NCBI GenBank assembly: GCA_937883755.1
Contig: CAKZYA010000024.1
Coordinates: 1 to 64,000 of the forward strand
DNA: 64,000 nt
From: an uncultured Flammeovirgaceae bacterium
GTDB taxonomy: Bacteria; Bacteroidota; Bacteroidia; Cytophagales; Cyclobacteriaceae
Direction of reading: 5' to 3'
Made by a program: the position numbers and the translations under genes. Of this stretch, positions 56,183 through 64,000 are shown in pieces. Numbering within the stretch: the stretch's first letter is position 1; the number at the start of each line of letters is the position of its first letter. The notes under the pieces were generated by a model, which was given only the letters and a program-made list of their open reading frames with translations, had not been told where the DNA came from and ran no database searches.

Positions 56183-56800
56183 ATGAAAAAGCTTTCTCTT
56201 TCATTAGTATTTATTCTTTCCACAATCATTGCCTTTGCTCAAGATGATGATTCTGGTCAGGAGACTTTGGTTAAGGGGTTTAGTATTACTCACTCGGGGG
56301 GCTATGGTGGTCCGGCGTTAAAGGTCAGCTCAATCGGGGGCGATATGGTATTGTTTTCCGGTGGTTACGGTGGGTGGTTTCTGAATAAAAAATGGATGTT
56401 TGGCGGTGGTGGCTACGGAATGATTACCCAACTGGATGTACCCGCTACAGCCTCAGTACGACCGGGTCAGGACTTACACTACGATATGGGTTACGGTGGT
56501 TTTCTAACCGAATATATTTTGCATTCAGACCGAATGTTGCACCTTACGGCTCATATGCTGATTGGAGCCGGAGGTATCTCACAGGATTTAGAAGGCGAAC
56601 CCGATTTACAAGGTACAGAAAGTAGTTTCTTCGTACTAGAACCCGGTGTAGGGGCAGAGTTGAATATCACGGAGTTCTTCCGGTTAAATGGGGGATTTAC
56701 CTATCGTATCGTTAGTGGTTCAGATACCCGAGGCATTACTGACAGCGATCTAAGCAGTATGGCTTTCTTCCTTAATTTTAAATTTGGTTTTTTTAACTAA
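56183..56800 (+). CDS. Small outer-membrane-type beta-barrel protein, function unknown
   Basis: 205 residues with a signal peptide (about 1-19, ending IAFAQ) and a Gly/Tyr/Phe-rich body with alternating hydrophobic strands (GGYGGWFLNKKWMFGGGGYGMI; YDMGYGGFLTEYIL). It ends in the aromatic FKFGFFN, as outer-membrane barrels do. The length would suit an eight-stranded barrel. I do not recognise a family. It stands between two heptamer elements and may belong with the receptor upstream. Confidence 0.75.
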   Translation: MKKLSLSLVFILSTIIAFAQDDDSGQETLVKGFSITHSGGYGGPALKVSSIGGDMVLFSGGYGGWFLNKKWMFGGGGYGMITQLDVPATASVRPGQDLHYDMGYGGFLTEYILHSDRMLHLTAHMLIGAGGISQDLEGEPDLQGTESSFFVLEPGVGAELNITEFFRLNGGFTYRIVSGSDTRGITDSDLSSMAFFLNFKFGFFN

Positions 56801-56804
56801 TAGA

Positions 56805-56889
56805 AGGTCGAGGGTATAGGGTAGAAGATTAAAGGAGCACTCGCTTAACCCATTTTTTACCCTATACCTTATACCATTTACCCTATATG
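56805..56889. repeat. Heptamer-phased intergenic element E, reaching the nuoK start codon
   Basis: 85 bp beginning right after the stop of the preceding gene. Left units are GGGTATA and GGGTAGA; right units (from 56855) are CTATACC, TTATACC, ATTTACC and CTATATG, the last containing the nuoK ATG. GGTATAGGGTA (56813-56823) faces TACCCTATACC (56858-56868), 11 bp perfect. A second copy, TACCCTATA (56879-56887), can pair with the same left arm. Confidence 0.8.
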
Positions 56890-57192
56890 ATACCATTAGA
56901 GCATTACTTCTTACTTAGTGCCTTTCTATTATGTGTGGGGCTGGCGGTTGTGGTCACTAAGCGCAATGCTATTGTAATACTAATAGGCATTGAGCTAATA
57001 CTGAACGCAACAAATATTAACCTAGTGGCTTTTAGTCGTCACGATGCTTCGCTACTGCAAGGACAGATGTTTGCCCTATTTGTTATTGTAGTTGCTGCTG
57101 CTGAAGCTGCCGTAGCGATGGCAATCATACTGAAGGCATACAGCTTCTACAAAACTGCTAATGTAGACGATATTCGGGAAATGAAAGGGTAA
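56887..57192 (+). CDS. nuoK: NADH-quinone oxidoreductase subunit K, isolated from other nuo genes
   Basis: 101 residues, three membrane helices. One conserved glutamate is in GIELILNATNIN and the other is in AAAEAAVAMAI; both are needed for proton translocation in complex I. The ending NVDDIREMKG is typical of NuoK. The start MIPLEHYFLLSA gives the normal length. No other complex I gene lies in the window: the upstream neighbour is an outer-membrane-type protein and the downstream gene is on the other strand. It is therefore either an extra copy or the only copy separated from its operon. Confidence 0.92.
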   Translation: MIPLEHYFLLSAFLLCVGLAVVVTKRNAIVILIGIELILNATNINLVAFSRHDASLLQGQMFALFVIVVAAAEAAVAMAIILKAYSFYKTANVDDIREMKG

Positions 57193-57211
57193 GTCTACTG
57201 TATTTTCCCAT

Positions 57212-58141
57212 CTACTTTGATGAGTTGATCTGTTTTGTTTCTCGAGCATCCAATAAAAAATCAGTCATCTTCTTAAAATATTTTGGTTCGTGTAGCCCGG
57301 AGCCATGCTTTGCTCCAGGTACTATAACAAGTTTATTGGGAACATTGTATTGCTTGAGGGCTTGATGAAGTATCTCACTTTGACAATGCGGTACCAGCGG
57401 ATCAGCATCGCCATGAATAATTAAGAACGGTGGGTCGTTAGCATCCACGTAACTAACAGGGTTTGCTAGAGCACAGCGATCTTTATGGTCTTGAATGGGA
57501 CCACCGATTAAGGTGGATTCAGGCGAATCGGCGGCGTTATGGTTCATGCGACTGCCGCAAGAATCCATCACCAGAAAGGTGGTAGGTCCGTACCAGTCTA
57601 CCACCGCATCTACGAAACTATTCATTTCTAGATAATCTCCGAGTGAGCCTTCTATGGCGACTATTTCACTGCCAACAGAGTGTTGGATTATACCACCTGA
57701 TGTTCCTAGAAAAGCCGAAAGGTGTCCTCCGGATGAGTTACCAACCGCGGCTACAAATGAGGTATCCAAAGAATATTGTTCAGCATTGCCTCTAAGAAAA
57801 CGAACCGCAGCTTTCACATCATGGATTTGAGCGGGGAATATCGCTTCCCGGCTTGAACGATGATTAATAGCAGCTACCGCGAACCCAGCCTCTAATAATG
57901 ATGGCCCGAATAATTTATAACTTTGGTGCTTCCGGTTATTACCAAACCAAGCACTCCCGTAGATAACAACTGCTACTGGAAAGGACTCTTTTTTTTGCGA
58001 GGGTAAGTAAATATCTAGTTGATGTCCGACTAACGTATCATTCACATAGCTGATATCTGGCCACGTTGGTTCTACACCTTGGGCAACACCTGAAATTTGC
58101 ATAATAAATACAAATAATAATGCAATTCTGAGTATTATCAT
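57212..58141 (-). CDS. Secreted alpha/beta-hydrolase (esterase/lipase type)
   Basis: 309 residues. The signal peptide ends near SGVAQG (22). The nucleophile is S136 in VGNSSGGHLSAF, the acid is in IIHGDADPLVP, and the base is the His of GAKHGSGLHE. The fold resembles BD-FAE-like carbohydrate esterases (oxyanion strand VVIYGSAWFGNNRKH). It might remove acyl groups from a glycan and so could serve the divergent SusC/SusD pair at 58.6 kb; this is inference from position. Confidence 0.85.
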   Translation of the reverse strand: MIILRIALLFVFIMQISGVAQGVEPTWPDISYVNDTLVGHQLDIYLPSQKKESFPVAVVIYGSAWFGNNRKHQSYKLFGPSLLEAGFAVAAINHRSSREAIFPAQIHDVKAAVRFLRGNAEQYSLDTSFVAAVGNSSGGHLSAFLGTSGGIIQHSVGSEIVAIEGSLGDYLEMNSFVDAVVDWYGPTTFLVMDSCGSRMNHNAADSPESTLIGGPIQDHKDRCALANPVSYVDANDPPFLIIHGDADPLVPHCQSEILHQALKQYNVPNKLVIVPGAKHGSGLHEPKYFKKMTDFLLDARETKQINSSK

Positions 58142-58561
58142 TTTGTTAAGTTTTCATTTACCCTTAAAAAAGCATTAAGATTTATCATGTAGAACAAATT
58201 TAATCCATAAAATAGGGTTCATTTCTGGTAAATTTTTCTAACTTAATAATCAGTTAATACTTAGTTATTACCTTTCTGATACCCGTCTAGTCGGAACACT
58301 TATGAGCCTATTTTTAGAAACACGGATCGCTAATTTAGTTTCAAACTTACTCCTTCCCAATACTTTCCTCTGTTGACACTACTTATCCCATATTACTCTA
58401 ATTACCAACTAAACCAATTCTGCCTATTGTAACACCCAACCAACAACCTACTACCAGCATTTTCCAGGAGAATAGCTGACTATCACTTTGGTACAAACGC
58501 TCCGATAGTAGCCTCGCCTTTTGTACCAAAACAACCTGTTTTCAACCTAAAAACTAACTCT
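58142..58561. other. Divergent intergenic region before the third susC
   Basis: 420 bases, AT-rich at the hydrolase side and pyrimidine-rich nearer susC. It holds one strong inverted repeat (58487-58530), listed separately. I could not place promoters with confidence and see no gene. Confidence 0.5.
58487..58530 (+). promoter_or_regulatory. Perfect 11-bp inverted repeat in the leader of the third susC
   Basis: TTTGGTACAAA (58487-58497) faces TTTGTACCAAA (58520-58530) with 22 bases between, ending 31 bases before the start codon. It can form a stable leader hairpin or be a two-armed operator. No T tract follows. Confidence 0.65.
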
Positions 58562-61500
58562 ATGAAACCGGAATTAATACCGCAATCGCCCGGATTACGC
58601 GGGTACATGCTTCTTATTGCCTTATTTTTCTTAAGTACCACCGCTTGGCAGACTGCCCTAAGCCAATCAACAACTACGGTGTCGGGTACAGTAGTCGCTC
58701 CCAATGATAATGAGGGGCTGCCCGGAGTAAACGTACTAGTAAAAGGAACCAGTCAAGGAACAGTTACTGATATAGATGGTAAGTACACTATCAATGTTCC
58801 TAACAGCGACGATATTCTCGTCTTCTCCTCTATCGGCTTTGTTTCTCAGGAAGTGCCTGTAGAAGGTAGGTCTACAATTGATATTACCATGGCTGAAGAT
58901 GTTCAGGCATTAGACGAAATTGTAGTAATTGGCTACGGTACCCAGAAAAGGTCAGATCTTACCGGGGCAGTTGGTTCAGTAGATGTAGAACAATTACAAG
59001 AGCGCCCAGTAGTTTCTCTCAACCAATCGCTGGCAGGTAGAATACCGGGGGTACAAGTAAACGTTAACTCGGGGCGACCCGGTGGAAAAGCTAATATACG
59101 GGTTCGTGGATTTAGCTCTATCAATTCGTCTAATAACCCGCTCTACGTGGTGGATGGGGTTCAATTGCCTATTACTACTCAAACCCAGCGCAGCCAAGCT
59201 ATTGATTATATTAACCCTAATGATATTGTATCGGTAGAAGTTCTGAAAGATGCCTCTTCAACTGCTATTTACGGAGCCAGAGGGGCAAATGGAGTAATAC
59301 TGATTACGACCAAACAAGGAAAGTCGGGCGAAGGGAAAATCTCTTACAGCGTAGATTTGAGCACCGTTACCTATGGCCCTAACCGACCGGAGGTCTTAAA
59401 TACTGAGCAGTACCTAGCCGTGGAAGACTTAGCCTGGCGAAATATGGAAAAGTTTGATCCGCAAGGCTGGGCCGAAGGCAAGTGGGCCTATTTGAATCCC
59501 GCGTTGAAGAGAACCGATCCTGAACTATTTGATAGCAACGGAAACCCCTACTTCGATACCAACTGGATTGATGAAACTACCCAAAGTAAACTATCCCAAA
59601 ATCACCAGCTAAACTTTAGCGGGGGAAGTGACAAGACTACCTACTCTCTTTCTTTAGGATACCAGGACATTCAGGGACTGTATTTGACCAACTTTTTAAC
59701 TCGCTACTCCGGGCGAGTTGCGGTAGAAACTGAAGTGAAGGACTGGCTTACCATAGGTACTACGCTTAACTATAATTTCCAGTCGGAAAACAATGTGGAC
59801 TTTAATGACCAGATTCCCCGACGAATGGTAGAGGATTTTCCATTCTTGCCAGTGTACTACTCAGACGGAACCTACGCCGACAACCGGGATTATCCGTTTG
59901 CCGAAGGTACCCGTAGTTCAGTGCATAACCTGTTGGAGCGTAACTTTACGTTAAATACCCAGACATTCATCGGATCGGCTCACGCCAATATTAGACTAAC
60001 CGATGATTTAATCTTTAGAACAGTACTAGGTACTAACGTGATTACCCAAGAAACCAACCGCTACGAAGGTCGAACTATACGGGAGGGTGACCAAGGTAGA
60101 GTCTGGTTAGACGATGATAGAACCACCTTTTGGTCGTTTGAGAATTACCTGACGTATACCAAAACGTTTGCAGATATTCACGCCTTTGAAGGAATGCTAG
60201 GAATATCCTGGCAGGAGTCAAATTTCTTCGGAATGGACGCTGAAGCCAGAAATTTCGCTACTGATTATTTCCAGTTCAACAACATAGGAGCGGGTAGTAA
60301 TAATCTGGAAGTGGGTTCTAGCGCCAATCGGGAAGCATTGAATTCTTACTTTGGCCGGTTTCAGTACCGTCTGATGGACAAATATCTGGCAACCTTCACC
60401 GGGCGAATGGATGGTTCTTCTAAGTTTGGTGATAATAACAAATATGCCTTTTTCCCATCTGCCGCTCTGGCTTGGAGAATTTCCGAAGAGGGCTTTTTAG
60501 CTGACAACCGCCTGATCTCCAATCTTAAGCTTCGTACTAGCTACGGTCTAACCGGAAACTCAGAGATACCTCCTTATTCGTCGCTGGCTTTGCTAGGTTC
60601 CGGATACGCTGCGGTCATCAATGAGTCCCGTGTAAGCGGAACCGGTATATTCCGTCTGGCTAACCCTGACCTACGGTGGGAGAAAACGGCTCAAACGGAC
60701 GTAGGAGTTGAATTGGGCTTGTTCGACGGTAGAGTTTCCTTGGAAGCTGATTATTACTACCGTAAGACGACCGATATGTTGTTAGATGCGCCAGTGCCTC
60801 AAACCAGTGGCTACGCTACTATTCGTCGTAACGTGGGCTCTATGGAAAATAGAGGAGTCGAGTTGGCAATTAATACCGTTAATATCGCCAAAGACAAACT
60901 TGAGTGGCGTTCCAACTTTAATATTTCTTTCAACCGAAATAGAGTGTTAGAGTTGGCTACCCGCGCACCCATCTTCGGAGTGGGTGGTCCCGGTATCACC
61001 AACGAAACCAGTATCATCACCGAAGGCGAATCGGCTAGTTCATTTTGGGGACTAAACCGATTAGGAGTGTGGGGAACGGATGAAGCAGCTGAGGCCGCAG
61101 AGTTTACTAGCTACCGTAATGGCTTAACCATTTTACCCGGAGATATTAAGTACGAAGACGTAAACGGTGATAAAGCTATTACCGATGCCGACCGAATGAT
61201 TATTGGCGACGGTAGTCCCGAATTCTGGGGAGCTTTTATCAATAACTTCCGATTCGGAAACTTTGATCTATTACTAGATCTTCAATTCTCCTACGGGAAC
61301 GATATTATGGATATGAACCTACACTCAAGCGAAGACCGTCAGGCATTAGCCAACAGCTACACCACTGTACTGAACGCCTGGACGCCGGAGAACCAGAATA
61401 CCATGATTGCCCAAATACGAGATACTCGTGCCGGTTATGTTACTAATGTGGATTCTCATTGGGTACAAGACGGCTCGTTTCTACGGGGACGAAACCTGGT

Positions 61501-61732
61501 GCTGGGATATAATTTTCCTAGGGCAATTACTGAGAGAATTTTCTTAGATAATCTTAGAGTATACGCTTCGGTACAAAACTTCTTCCTATTAGTAGATGAC
61601 GAAGTAATCGGTGATCCTGAGATCACTCCTATTCGGGGCGGTGTAAGCAACAACGTATTCTCGCAGGGAATGAAGTGGCATGAATATCCAAAGACTACCA
61701 CTTACACTTTTGGACTAAGAGTAGGTCTATAG
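58562..61732 (+). CDS. SusC/RagA-family TonB-dependent receptor (third pair)
   Basis: 1056 residues with a signal peptide (to about residue 36, ALSQS), a carboxypeptidase-like domain (VSGTVVAPNDNEGLPGVNV), a TonB-box-like region (LDEIVVIGYGTQKRSDLTGAV), the plug signature (IRVRGFSSINSSNNPLYVVDGVQ), NGVILITTKQGK and a barrel ending LRVGL. It belongs to a different SusC subgroup from the tandem pair at 28-37 kb, since its plug has the classic IGYGTQKR sequence. susD follows after 30 bases. Confidence 0.95.
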   Translation: MKPELIPQSPGLRGYMLLIALFFLSTTAWQTALSQSTTTVSGTVVAPNDNEGLPGVNVLVKGTSQGTVTDIDGKYTINVPNSDDILVFSSIGFVSQEVPVEGRSTIDITMAEDVQALDEIVVIGYGTQKRSDLTGAVGSVDVEQLQERPVVSLNQSLAGRIPGVQVNVNSGRPGGKANIRVRGFSSINSSNNPLYVVDGVQLPITTQTQRSQAIDYINPNDIVSVEVLKDASSTAIYGARGANGVILITTKQGKSGEGKISYSVDLSTVTYGPNRPEVLNTEQYLAVEDLAWRNMEKFDPQGWAEGKWAYLNPALKRTDPELFDSNGNPYFDTNWIDETTQSKLSQNHQLNFSGGSDKTTYSLSLGYQDIQGLYLTNFLTRYSGRVAVETEVKDWLTIGTTLNYNFQSENNVDFNDQIPRRMVEDFPFLPVYYSDGTYADNRDYPFAEGTRSSVHNLLERNFTLNTQTFIGSAHANIRLTDDLIFRTVLGTNVITQETNRYEGRTIREGDQGRVWLDDDRTTFWSFENYLTYTKTFADIHAFEGMLGISWQESNFFGMDAEARNFATDYFQFNNIGAGSNNLEVGSSANREALNSYFGRFQYRLMDKYLATFTGRMDGSSKFGDNNKYAFFPSAALAWRISEEGFLADNRLISNLKLRTSYGLTGNSEIPPYSSLALLGSGYAAVINESRVSGTGIFRLANPDLRWEKTAQTDVGVELGLFDGRVSLEADYYYRKTTDMLLDAPVPQTSGYATIRRNVGSMENRGVELAINTVNIAKDKLEWRSNFNISFNRNRVLELATRAPIFGVGGPGITNETSIITEGESASSFWGLNRLGVWGTDEAAEAAEFTSYRNGLTILPGDIKYEDVNGDKAITDADRMIIGDGSPEFWGAFINNFRFGNFDLLLDLQFSYGNDIMDMNLHSSEDRQALANSYTTVLNAWTPENQNTMIAQIRDTRAGYVTNVDSHWVQDGSFLRGRNLVLGYNFPRAITERIFLDNLRVYASVQNFFLLVDDEVIGDPEITPIRGGVSNNVFSQGMKWHEYPKTTTYTFGLRVGL

Positions 61733-61762
61733 TCCCTGGTAAAAACAAAAAACTTAGCAACT

Positions 61763-63313
61763 ATGAAATTTCATATAATTAACAATATTGGCAAGATACT
61801 TTTGGGAGTCTTTATCTTAATAGCCCCAGCTTGTTCTGATTTCCTGGACGAAGAAGATCCTTCTAACCTGACTCCAGAAAGTTTTTTCACGATACCCGAT
61901 CATGCCGAAGCTGCTATTGCCGCGGTGTACGATGATACCCGGTTTTACGGCGACGGAGCGGGAATCTTCTCTTCCAACTGGCAATTACTAGAGGCACCTA
62001 CTGGCACTGCCACCACCGAAACGGCTCAGAACTCAGATTTGAACAATCTGTATTCGCTGACTTGGGACGAAAATACTGGTCATATTCGCAACTGGTGGCG
62101 AGGAATATATCAGCTAGTAGCGAATGCTAATTTGGTGTTAGATCGAGTTCCGGATATTACTCCGATGGATGAAGCTCAGAAGGCTCGAATATTGGGTGAG
62201 GCCAAGTTTTTACGCGCTTGGGCGTATTTCTACGCGGTACGTTTATGGGGTGATGTTCCTTTGGTACTACAGCCTCAAACTGCTTCTTCAGAAGATTTTT
62301 TCCCATCTCGCACTCCGCAGCGAGAAGTATACGATCAGATTGTCAACGACCTTCAGGATGCCGAAAGTGCTAGTTTACCTTTCACTGATGTAAGCGGTAG
62401 GGTTTCTCAGGCAGCCGCTAAAGCCATGCTGTCTAAGGTGTATCTCACCATGGCGGGTTTTCCACTGAACTTAGGTACTGAATACTACCAACTAGCAGCG
62501 AATAAAGCTAAGGAGATTATCGATAATCCGGGTCCGATTGATCTGTTTGATACCTACATGGAAGTGCATGATGAACGTTCGGGCAATCAGGTGGAGCATA
62601 TTTTTATGATTCAGTACAACAATGTGGTAGCGGGTAACCCGATGGGCAATATGTTTCCGAACTTTAAGCCCGTTTCTTACCGGGGGCCTTCCGGAACTGG
62701 AAGTACCGTACCTACTTTCTCATTTTATGAGTCCTACGAAGAAGGTGATATTCGCACGGTAGACCAGGAAGGGTACTTCTATACCACTTACTTCGAAAAC
62801 GGTAGTGGGGCGCGATTTGATTTAGGTGCACCTTATATCTTTAAGCACTTCAACGTGATTGCCAATGGAACGCAAGGAGTAGAAGGTACGGCTCAGGATA
62901 ATCTGAACGTTCCAGTGCTTCGGTTTGCGGAGATATTGCTGATTTTTGCCGAAGCCTCTAATGAGGTGAATGGCCCAACGCAGGAAGCACAAGAAGCCCT
63001 AAAGCGAGTGCGCGATCGGGCAGGGTTAGAAACTCCTATCGTAGGTGAGTTTACTCAAGAAAGCTTCCGCGAGTTGGTTTGGAAAGAACGTTGGCATGAA
63101 CTGGCTTACGAAGGAAAAACCTGGTTTGATATGGTTCGTTTACGCCAGGTATTCAACGAGCAAACGAAAGGTTTTGACGATTTTGTCGGTCATGTGAATT
63201 TAAACTCTAATCAAGCGTTGCAGGAAAGGAATCTGCTATTTCCTATTCCTCTCCAGGAAATGCTAAACAATCCTAATTTGGAAGTACAGAACCCAGGTTA
63301 CGAAGCTAGGTAG
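61763..63313 (+). CDS. SusD/RagB-family surface lipoprotein (third pair)
   Basis: 516 residues. The lipobox ends in Cys24 (LIAPACSDFLDEEDP). AEAKFLRAWAYFYAVRLWGDVPLV and FAEILLIFAEASNEV are standard SusD segments, and RELVWKERWHELAYEGKTWFDMVRLRQ is the conserved C-terminal region. It lacks the vicinal cysteine motif of the other two SusD proteins. It partners the SusC encoded 30 bases upstream. Confidence 0.95.
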   Translation: MKFHIINNIGKILLGVFILIAPACSDFLDEEDPSNLTPESFFTIPDHAEAAIAAVYDDTRFYGDGAGIFSSNWQLLEAPTGTATTETAQNSDLNNLYSLTWDENTGHIRNWWRGIYQLVANANLVLDRVPDITPMDEAQKARILGEAKFLRAWAYFYAVRLWGDVPLVLQPQTASSEDFFPSRTPQREVYDQIVNDLQDAESASLPFTDVSGRVSQAAAKAMLSKVYLTMAGFPLNLGTEYYQLAANKAKEIIDNPGPIDLFDTYMEVHDERSGNQVEHIFMIQYNNVVAGNPMGNMFPNFKPVSYRGPSGTGSTVPTFSFYESYEEGDIRTVDQEGYFYTTYFENGSGARFDLGAPYIFKHFNVIANGTQGVEGTAQDNLNVPVLRFAEILLIFAEASNEVNGPTQEAQEALKRVRDRAGLETPIVGEFTQESFRELVWKERWHELAYEGKTWFDMVRLRQVFNEQTKGFDDFVGHVNLNSNQALQERNLLFPIPLQEMLNNPNLEVQNPGYEAR

Positions 63314-63339
63314 TGCTGATTAAATAATTAATTTCACTA

Positions 63340-63375
63340 AGCCATTGTATCGTTTGAGCGGTACAATGGCTTTTT
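63340..63375 (+). terminator. Intrinsic terminator of the third susCD pair
   Basis: Perfect 10-bp stem AGCCATTGTA (63340-63349) / TACAATGGCT (63362-63371) followed by T. It lies between convergent genes and may serve both. Confidence 0.88.
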
Positions 63376-63389
63376 ACTTTTAAGGGCCG

Positions 63390-63734
63390 TCAAGTGTAAA
63401 CCTGAATAGCTTCCTTCAGGATTTGCCTTACGATAATAACTTGAATATCTGCTTCAGGATCAACGGAAAGGATCTTAATACGTTTGCGACCACCACTTGT
63501 TAACGCCGGATGGTCAAGATAGCGTCCTTCTACTATACCTATGTATGGTTGCTGAGTACGTCGGTCAACCGACAAGTAGCACAGCATCTTGCCATTAAAG
63601 AGAAAAAAAGGCGTCTGGTACTTCCAGACTTCAAGAATTTGAGAATTATGATTTAGAATGATTTCTCGTAAAGTAAGCAAACAGCTTCGGTTAGGCTCTG
63701 GTTGGTTTTCGTAGTATTCATCTAATGCTTTCAT
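63390..63734 (-). CDS. DUF1801 domain protein
   Basis: 114 residues with the DUF1801/YdhG-like pattern: YYENQPEPNRSCLLTLREII, WKYQTPFFLFNGKMLCYLSV and the C-terminal basic segment DHPALTSGGRKRIKIL. The family is small, cytoplasmic and of unknown function, with a frataxin-like fold reported for members as I recall. It is convergent to the third susCD pair. The following 266 bases to the window end hold nothing I can support. Confidence 0.8.
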   Translation of the reverse strand: MKALDEYYENQPEPNRSCLLTLREIILNHNSQILEVWKYQTPFFLFNGKMLCYLSVDRRTQQPYIGIVEGRYLDHPALTSGGRKRIKILSVDPEADIQVIIVRQILKEAIQVYT

Positions 63735-64000
63735 CGTGTAAAGCTATTTAAAGTATTTGGGTTTATGTTTCAGGAGTAGCATTGCTCCCAATCCCTTTGG
63801 TCATTTGGATGATAGTTAAATGTTATGCTGGAGATTCAGTTAAAAATCTCTACTTAATATACAAAAGGTCATCTTTCTTAAACCGTAGTTTTTTAAAACT
63901 TTACATCATTTCTTCTCAATAAATATAAATATTCTCACAATTTATTAATTTTTATTAGCTAAATTAGCAGACTATGAAAAATAGTTAACTTTGAAATGCT

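Overview
The window looks like chromosomal DNA of a Bacteroidota bacterium, most likely a marine-type member of the Cytophagales. The evidence is three SusC/SusD pairs, an Oar-like and a further TonB-dependent receptor, tandem Skp/OmpH chaperones behind bamA, FG-GAP/VCBS lipoproteins, DUF1684 and DUF697 proteins, few recognisable Shine-Dalgarno sites, and a TAnnTTTG-type promoter. The genus cannot be fixed from the sequence alone. I see no prophage, transposase, CRISPR array or integrase.

Layout. 1-5.4 kb: a tRNA-Asn cut by the window edge, an HtrA/DegP periplasmic protease, a stand-alone response regulator, an aldo/keto reductase and a beta-lactamase-fold serine hydrolase. 5.6-9.9 kb: a tight operon of RhaI-type sugar isomerase, FGGY kinase, NCS1-type permease and a 55-residue membrane protein, with ATGA overlaps at the last two junctions. 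10.2-20.3 kb: a multi-PAS/GAF histidine kinase, a DUF697 membrane protein, an Oar-like receptor behind a short Crp/Fnr regulator, and an RNA helicase beside a cold-shock-domain protein. 20.5-26.7 kb: DUF1684, then the housekeeping block rnhB, uppS, bamA, skp, skp. 26.9-44.5 kb: an MFS transporter, two paralogous SusC/SusD pairs and two overlapping FG-GAP lipoprotein genes, the second with a CxxCH haem motif. This resembles a glycan-uptake locus with no recognisable CAZyme. 44.5-48.6 kb (minus): an FtsX-type permease and a CNMP/thioredoxin-like/thioredoxin-reductase-like fusion lacking the usual CxxC. 48.7-57.2 kb: a secreted PHP-like protein, an HGSNAT-like acyltransferase, a secreted amidohydrolase, a TonB receptor, a small outer-membrane-type protein and an orphan nuoK. 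57.2-63.7 kb: a secreted esterase, a third SusC/SusD pair and a DUF1801 protein.

The most unusual signal lies between genes. Five (probably six) intergenic elements of about 85-100 bp are built from degenerate 7-bp units arranged as two partly complementary arms. Nearly all begin at, or within a few bases of, a stop codon. They share this architecture, but the heptamer 'word' differs between most sites. The one before nuoK runs into its start codon and offers two alternative pairings. Other non-coding signals are a conserved upstream box and leader shared by the two paralogous susC genes, an 11-bp perfect inverted repeat before the third susC, clustered GTTAA palindromes between the Crp-like gene and the Oar-like receptor, and tandem hairpins in the helicase leader.
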